Below, one piece after another: positions 60,736 through 64,000 of a DNA stretch of 64,000 nucleotides. The DNA is from an uncultured Alcaligenaceae bacterium (GTDB lineage: Bacteria; Pseudomonadota; Gammaproteobacteria; Burkholderiales; Burkholderiaceae_B), in assembly GCA_937995985.1 (NCBI GenBank), contig CALKIR010000017.1, positions 1 to 64,000 on the forward strand, given 5' to 3'. Within the stretch, counting starts at the first letter, position 1. Each line of letters starts with the position of its first letter. The notes under the pieces were generated by a model. The model was not told the origin of the DNA. It saw only the letters and a list, made by a program, of their open reading frames with translations, and ran no database searches. The translations under genes and the position numbers were made by a program.

Positions 60736-60775
60736 GTTGCAACATCGTTGTTGGAACTTCTAGTTTTGCAACAAC
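60736..60775. promoter_or_regulatory. inverted repeats between the aminotransferase and rpiR-like genes
   Basis: GTTGTTG (60747-60753) and CAACAAC (60769-60775) form a perfect 7-bp inverted repeat with a 15-base spacer. A palindrome GTTGCAAC (60736-60743) lies just upstream, and TTTTGCAACAACTG repeats the same core. Placed in the middle of a 280-bp divergent gap, this is a good operator candidate for the adjacent RpiR-family regulator. The rest of the gap shows no gene. Confidence 0.5.
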
Positions 60776-60892
60776 TGTTTCATATAGGATAGCGCACGCA
60801 ACAGAGAAGTCAAAAAACGAAGTGTGGCGGTTTGCCAAGAAAGGTAAATTTGTTGCGCTTTTGCGTCATTGATCGCGATTAGAGAGAGTGTT

Positions 60893-61783
60893 ATGAGTAC
60901 GAACCAAGGTGCACCGCGTTCATTACAAGAGCTGACTGAACGCTTACAAGAAAATTTTCCCGATATGCCCCCTCAGTTTCAAATAGGGGCGCGTTATTTA
61001 TTAGATCATCCCTCTGAGGTGCCCGTGTCTTCCATGCGTAAAATTGCTCAGCAGGCGGGAGTGCAGCCCGCTACTTTGGTGCGTTTGGCTCAGTCATTGG
61101 GTTATGAAGGGTGGACGGGGTTAAAAGAGATTTTCGTTCGCTCTTTGCATGCCAGCGATCATGCATATGCTTTGCAAGCGCGACAGGTGGTGCGGCAGCG
61201 GCATCGCCCTGATCGGGTGGCCAAGGCTGTTGCAGCACAAGCTCATAATGTGCATAAGCTATCTGAGCTTAATAGCGGCCGTTTGAGTGAAGCCGTGGAT
61301 ATGTTGGTTAAAGCGCGGCGGGTGTATGTGGCTGGGTTTAGGGCCTCTTATGCTTCAGCCTTTACATTTCATTATTTATATCGATTCTTTAGGCCAACTG
61401 TGACCATGATGCGCAGTGAGGCGGGAACTTTTGAAATGGAACTGCGCTCTTTACGGCCTGGAGATGTGATTGTGTTAATTGCTTTTGCACCGTATTCACA
61501 GGAAATTGTCCGAGTGTATGAGACAGCACGTAAAACCGGATGTAAGATTGTGTCGCTGTGTGATAGTCCGGTCGCTCCCATTGCCTTAGAGGCGGATTGT
61601 AATTTGCTCTTTACTACAGACATGCCTTCTTTTTTCCCTTCGTGTACGGCTTCTATTGCATTGGTTGAGGTGCTTGTAGAGCAGGTGTTGGCTCGAACTG
61701 GTAGGCGGGCGATTAGCGGTTTAGAGCAAGCAGAAACCCAATTACAACAAATTGGAGCGTATTGGATCAAACAAGATCAATAA
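60893..61783 (+). CDS. MurR/RpiR family transcriptional regulator
   Basis: This 296-residue protein has the N-terminal RpiR helix-turn-helix domain (about 10-85, with VSSMRKIAQQAGVQPATLVRLAQSLGY) and a C-terminal SIS domain (about 125-260, with ARRVYVAGFRASYASAFTF). SIS domains usually bind phosphosugars, but RpiR proteins next to amine-catabolism genes respond to other ligands. The classic SIS serine motif is changed here (GFRASYA), which hints at a non-sugar effector. GAGAG precedes the ATG at 60893. It is divergent from the class III aminotransferase, its likely target. Confidence 0.88.
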   Translation: MSTNQGAPRSLQELTERLQENFPDMPPQFQIGARYLLDHPSEVPVSSMRKIAQQAGVQPATLVRLAQSLGYEGWTGLKEIFVRSLHASDHAYALQARQVVRQRHRPDRVAKAVAAQAHNVHKLSELNSGRLSEAVDMLVKARRVYVAGFRASYASAFTFHYLYRFFRPTVTMMRSEAGTFEMELRSLRPGDVIVLIAFAPYSQEIVRVYETARKTGCKIVSLCDSPVAPIALEADCNLLFTTDMPSFFPSCTASIALVEVLVEQVLARTGRRAISGLEQAETQLQQIGAYWIKQDQ

Positions 61784-61875
61784 TTCACGGTTGTTTTCAT
61801 TTGGATGAATCATTCCTAGGCTCTTATAGGCTTCTATTAGTACAATATCAGTATTCTATGATTAAAGGGGGGGTT

Positions 61876-62187
61876 ATGAATTGGGCGCGATTCAAAAAAA
61901 TTTTACTTTCTTTGTGTATGGTTTGTTTTACATTGGGAGCGGTGAGTGTACCGGCTTGGGCCCAAGAAGGGAGTGGCACAGGTGAGGTGCGCCGTTTAGA
62001 TCCGGCCAATAAAAAAATTACCATTAAGCATGGCGCTATTTCAGAATTAGATTTGCCAGCGATGACATTGGTCTATTTGATTGATCCTCCTTTGATGCAG
62101 GGGTTGGCGCCAGGAGATACTGTACGTTTTACAGCCCGTCGCAGTGAGGGGGGAGAGTACATCATTATTCACATTCGTAAACGCTAG
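61876..62187 (+). CDS. CusF-like periplasmic copper-binding-fold protein with incomplete metal site
   Basis: This 103-residue protein has a signal peptide (about 1-29: FKKILLSLCMVCFTLGAVSVPAWAQ) and a small OB-fold domain of the CusF type, with GEVRRLDPANKKITIKHGAI and LPAMTLVYLI. Of the CusF copper ligands, the histidine (H52) and one methionine (M63) are kept. The positions of the capping tryptophan and second methionine are leucines (L60 and L65). Copper binding would be weaker or different. AAGGGGGGG lies just before the ATG. No cusCBA efflux genes are nearby; it follows the RpiR-like gene by 92 bases and ends at a bidirectional terminator. Confidence 0.83.
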   Translation: MNWARFKKILLSLCMVCFTLGAVSVPAWAQEGSGTGEVRRLDPANKKITIKHGAISELDLPAMTLVYLIDPPLMQGLAPGDTVRFTARRSEGGEYIIIHIRKR

Positions 62188-62244
62188 TGTGTAGGGACGG
62201 CTGGAGCGGCAGAATCTGTGCTGTATTCCTACCGAGGGAGAATC

Positions 62245-62273
62245 AAAAAAGCCCGTCCGAAGACGGGCTTTTT
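62245..62273. terminator. bidirectional intrinsic terminator
   Basis: AAAAGCCCGTC and GACGGGCTTTT form an 11-bp stem around a CGAA tetraloop, with A residues before and T residues after it, so it can work on both strands. It lies between the CusF-like gene and the convergent hslU. Confidence 0.93.
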
Positions 62274-62313
62274 GATGGGGCAGTCAGGCGGTTAGGCCAT
62301 GTTCAAGAAGCTG

Positions 62314-63645
62314 TTAGAGCACATAACGTGCTAAGTCTTCGCTTTGAGCAGCGTCACTGAGCTGGGCATCTACATAGGCTGCATCAATGACGACGCTTTG
62401 ACGGCCTTTACTGCCTGCCTCAAAGGACAGTTCATCTAATAGTTTTTCCATGACGGTATAAAGACGGCGTGCACCGATATTTTCTGTGCGTTCATTGACC
62501 TCATAAGCCAGTTCGGCCAATCGACGGATGCCATCCTCGGTAAATTCTAGGTGTACGTCCTCAGTGGCCATAAGGGCAGTGTACTGTTTAGTGAGGGAAG
62601 CATCTGTTTCAGACAAAATACGGACAAAGTCATCGGCCGTTAGCGAGTCTAGTTCGACTCGAATGGGAAAACGCCCTTGTAACTCTGGGATAAGGTCCGA
62701 GGGTTTGGACAAGTGGAAGGCGCCAGAAGCAATAAAGAGGATGTGGTCAGTGCGCACAACCCCATACTTGGTATTGACGGTGGTGCCCTCGACTAGGGGC
62801 AGCAGATCGCGTTGGACGCCTTGGCGTGATACCTCACCAGCACTATGCCCTTCGCGAGCTGTAATTTTGTCTATCTCGTCCAAGAAGACAATGCCATTTT
62901 GCTCCGCATTACGGACAGCTTTGGCCCGTAGCTCTTCTTCGTCAATGCGTTTGGCGGCCTCTTCTTCGCATAAGTGCTTGAAGGCCTCCTTGACTGTCAT
63001 TTTGCGAGGCTTGCTGCGCTCTTGGCCGAGACCGGCAAACATGGAACGTAGCTGCTCAGTCATTTCCTCCATCCCGGGAGGCGCCATAATTTCCATATGG
63101 GGCATGGGCTGAGCAATCTCTATTTCAATTTCGGTATCATCCAGCTTGCCTTCGCGAAGACGCTTGCGGAAGATTTGTCGCGTATTATTTTCCTCGCGAA
63201 TGGGCTCTCCTTGTGCATCACGGGCAGGCGGTAGGAGAGCATCCAAGATTCTGTCCTCGGCGGCGTCTTCAGCTTGGGTTTGGACGCGGCGTTTTTCTAT
63301 TTCGCGAGTTTGCTTGATTGAAGCACTCACTAAATCACGAATAATTGTTTCCACATCGCGCCCAACATACCCCACCTCAGTGAATTTGGTTGCTTCAACT
63401 TTAATAAAGGGGGCATTGGCCAGTTTGGCCAGGCGGCGTGCAATTTCTGTTTTACCCACCCCTGTTGGACCAATCATAAGAATGTTTTTAGGGACAATCT
63501 CATGGCGTAGGGGCTCTGGCACTTGCTGGCGGCGCCAACGGTTACGTAATGCAACGGCCACCGAGCGCTTTGCTCGCTCTTGGCCAACAATGTGTTTTTC
63601 AAGCTCAGAGACAATCTCTGCGGGTGTCATGGTTGCTGCTGACAT
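62314..63645 (-). CDS. hslU: ATP-dependent protease ATPase subunit HslU (ClpY)
   Basis: HslU unfolds proteins and feeds them into the HslV peptidase in a cytoplasmic complex. The 443-residue AAA+ protein has the pore-proximal HIVGQERAKRSVAVALRNR, Walker A GPTGVGKT (59-66), the pore loop motif GYVGRDV, Walker B IVFLDEIDKI and the sensor and C-terminal SFEAGSKGRQSVVIDAAYV; it ends in LARYVL, the tail that inserts into HslV. Length equals E. coli HslU (443). I start at the ATG at 63645; an upstream in-frame start would overlap hslV. It lies 19 bases after hslV. Confidence 0.97.
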   Translation of the reverse strand: MSAATMTPAEIVSELEKHIVGQERAKRSVAVALRNRWRRQQVPEPLRHEIVPKNILMIGPTGVGKTEIARRLAKLANAPFIKVEATKFTEVGYVGRDVETIIRDLVSASIKQTREIEKRRVQTQAEDAAEDRILDALLPPARDAQGEPIREENNTRQIFRKRLREGKLDDTEIEIEIAQPMPHMEIMAPPGMEEMTEQLRSMFAGLGQERSKPRKMTVKEAFKHLCEEEAAKRIDEEELRAKAVRNAEQNGIVFLDEIDKITAREGHSAGEVSRQGVQRDLLPLVEGTTVNTKYGVVRTDHILFIASGAFHLSKPSDLIPELQGRFPIRVELDSLTADDFVRILSETDASLTKQYTALMATEDVHLEFTEDGIRRLAELAYEVNERTENIGARRLYTVMEKLLDELSFEAGSKGRQSVVIDAAYVDAQLSDAAQSEDLARYVL

Positions 63646-63664
63646 ACGGGTAACCTTGTGTGAT

Positions 63665-64000
63665 TCAAAGGGTTTCAATAATGTGGTTTTGATTTGTGTA
63701 GATGCAGATATCACCAGCTATATTCAAAGCCTGTGCGACAATTTCTGCGGGACTCAGATCGGTATTTCGGACCAACGCTAATGCGGCAGCCTGAGCAAAT
63801 GAGCCTCCTGAACCAATGGCTGCCACCCCTTCTTCGGGCTCAACGACATCGCCATTGCCAGTCAGAATTAAAGTGTGCTCTTTGTCTGCGACTAATAGCA
63901 TGGCCTCGAGGCGGCGCAACATGCGATCAGTGCGCCAGTCACGAGTAAGCTCAACAGCAGAGCGTAACAGGTGTCCCTGGTGTTTTTCTAGTTTGGCTTC
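63665..64000 (-). CDS. hslV: ATP-dependent protease peptidase subunit HslV (ClpQ), 5' end cut by window edge
   Basis: The visible 111 residues are the C-terminal two thirds of HslV, a proteasome-like threonine peptidase. The frame is open to the window edge. It reads EAKLEKHQGHLLRSAVELTRDWRTD, then RRLEAMLLVADK, GNGDVVEPEEGVAAIGSGGSFA and the C-terminal AGDICIYTNQNHIIETL. The N-terminal catalytic threonine lies beyond the window. The internal methionine at 63922 is not the start. It is directly upstream of hslU, the standard hslVU operon. Confidence 0.96.
   Translation of the reverse strand, partial: EAKLEKHQGHLLRSAVELTRDWRTDRMLRRLEAMLLVADKEHTLILTGNGDVVEPEEGVAAIGSGGSFAQAAALALVRNTDLSPAEIVAQALNIAGDICIYTNQNHIIETL

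Noticed and set aside
1..64000. Insertion sequences, prophage, CRISPR arrays, toxin-antitoxin or defence islands
   Set aside because: No transposase, integrase, phage structural gene, cas gene or regularly spaced repeat was seen; every sizeable reading frame fits a housekeeping or metabolic family.

Overview
This window is a chromosomal segment from a betaproteobacterium, most likely of the family Alcaligenaceae (order Burkholderiales). The basis is gene content and order: rsmB-DUF4390-ntrY-ntrX, gpsA-secB-grxC-rhodanese divergent from gpmA-envC-ctpA-moeB, a nine-gene atp operon followed by hemE and priA, a Bug-type solute receptor, and metX-metW. Base composition looks moderate by eye, lower than in Bordetella or Achromobacter, which suggests a relative such as Paenalcaligenes, Oligella or Advenella; the genus is inference. 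Both ends cut genes: an rmlD-like gene on the left and hslV on the right. I see no insertion sequence, prophage, integrase, CRISPR array or rRNA. There is one tRNA gene, tRNA-Arg(CCG).

Layout. 0-5 kb: sugar-nucleotide genes (rmlD-like, galE), a DsrE-like protein, a dienelactone hydrolase, a GabD-type aldehyde dehydrogenase and a gamma-carbonic-anhydrase-like protein. 5-11.5 kb: rsmB, a DUF4390 protein, the NtrY/NtrX-like two-component system and bioC. 11.5-24 kb: comF-like, trmL, an orphan Bug receptor, gpsA-secB-grxC-rhodanese, gpmA, an EnvC-like activator, ctpA, moeB-like, folB, a pteridine-reductase-like SDR, an M61 peptidase and a crotonase. 25-32.4 kb: the complete F1Fo ATP synthase operon atpIBEFHAGDC with promoter and terminator. 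32.6-39 kb: a Fis-type regulator with a degenerate receiver, hemE, then priA and rep, with a cluster of DnaA boxes just before priA. 39-50 kb: a divergent phosphoketolase-family enzyme, a 3-hydroxyacyl-CoA dehydrogenase, and a malonate module (malonyl-CoA decarboxylase, crotonase, malonyl-CoA synthetase, TRAP transporter). 50-64 kb: a membrane-anchored di-haem cytochrome c, tRNA-Arg, gshA, metX-metW, ampG, a diguanylate cyclase, a CMD-family protein, a class III aminotransferase divergent from an RpiR regulator, a CusF-like periplasmic protein, and hslVU.

How the genes work together. The malonate module reads as uptake by TRAP, activation by MatB and decarboxylation to acetyl-CoA by MatA. metX and metW overlap and sit behind a leader that resembles a SAM-II riboswitch, whose Shine-Dalgarno lies inside the motif; this is the most notable regulatory signal in the window. 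The TRAP operon has a strong terminator-like hairpin between receptor and membrane genes, and the atp operon has two tandem hairpins between atpA and atpG. No complete new multi-gene system stands out. The best leads are regulatory RNA and DNA elements plus several enzymes or regulators that have lost key residues.
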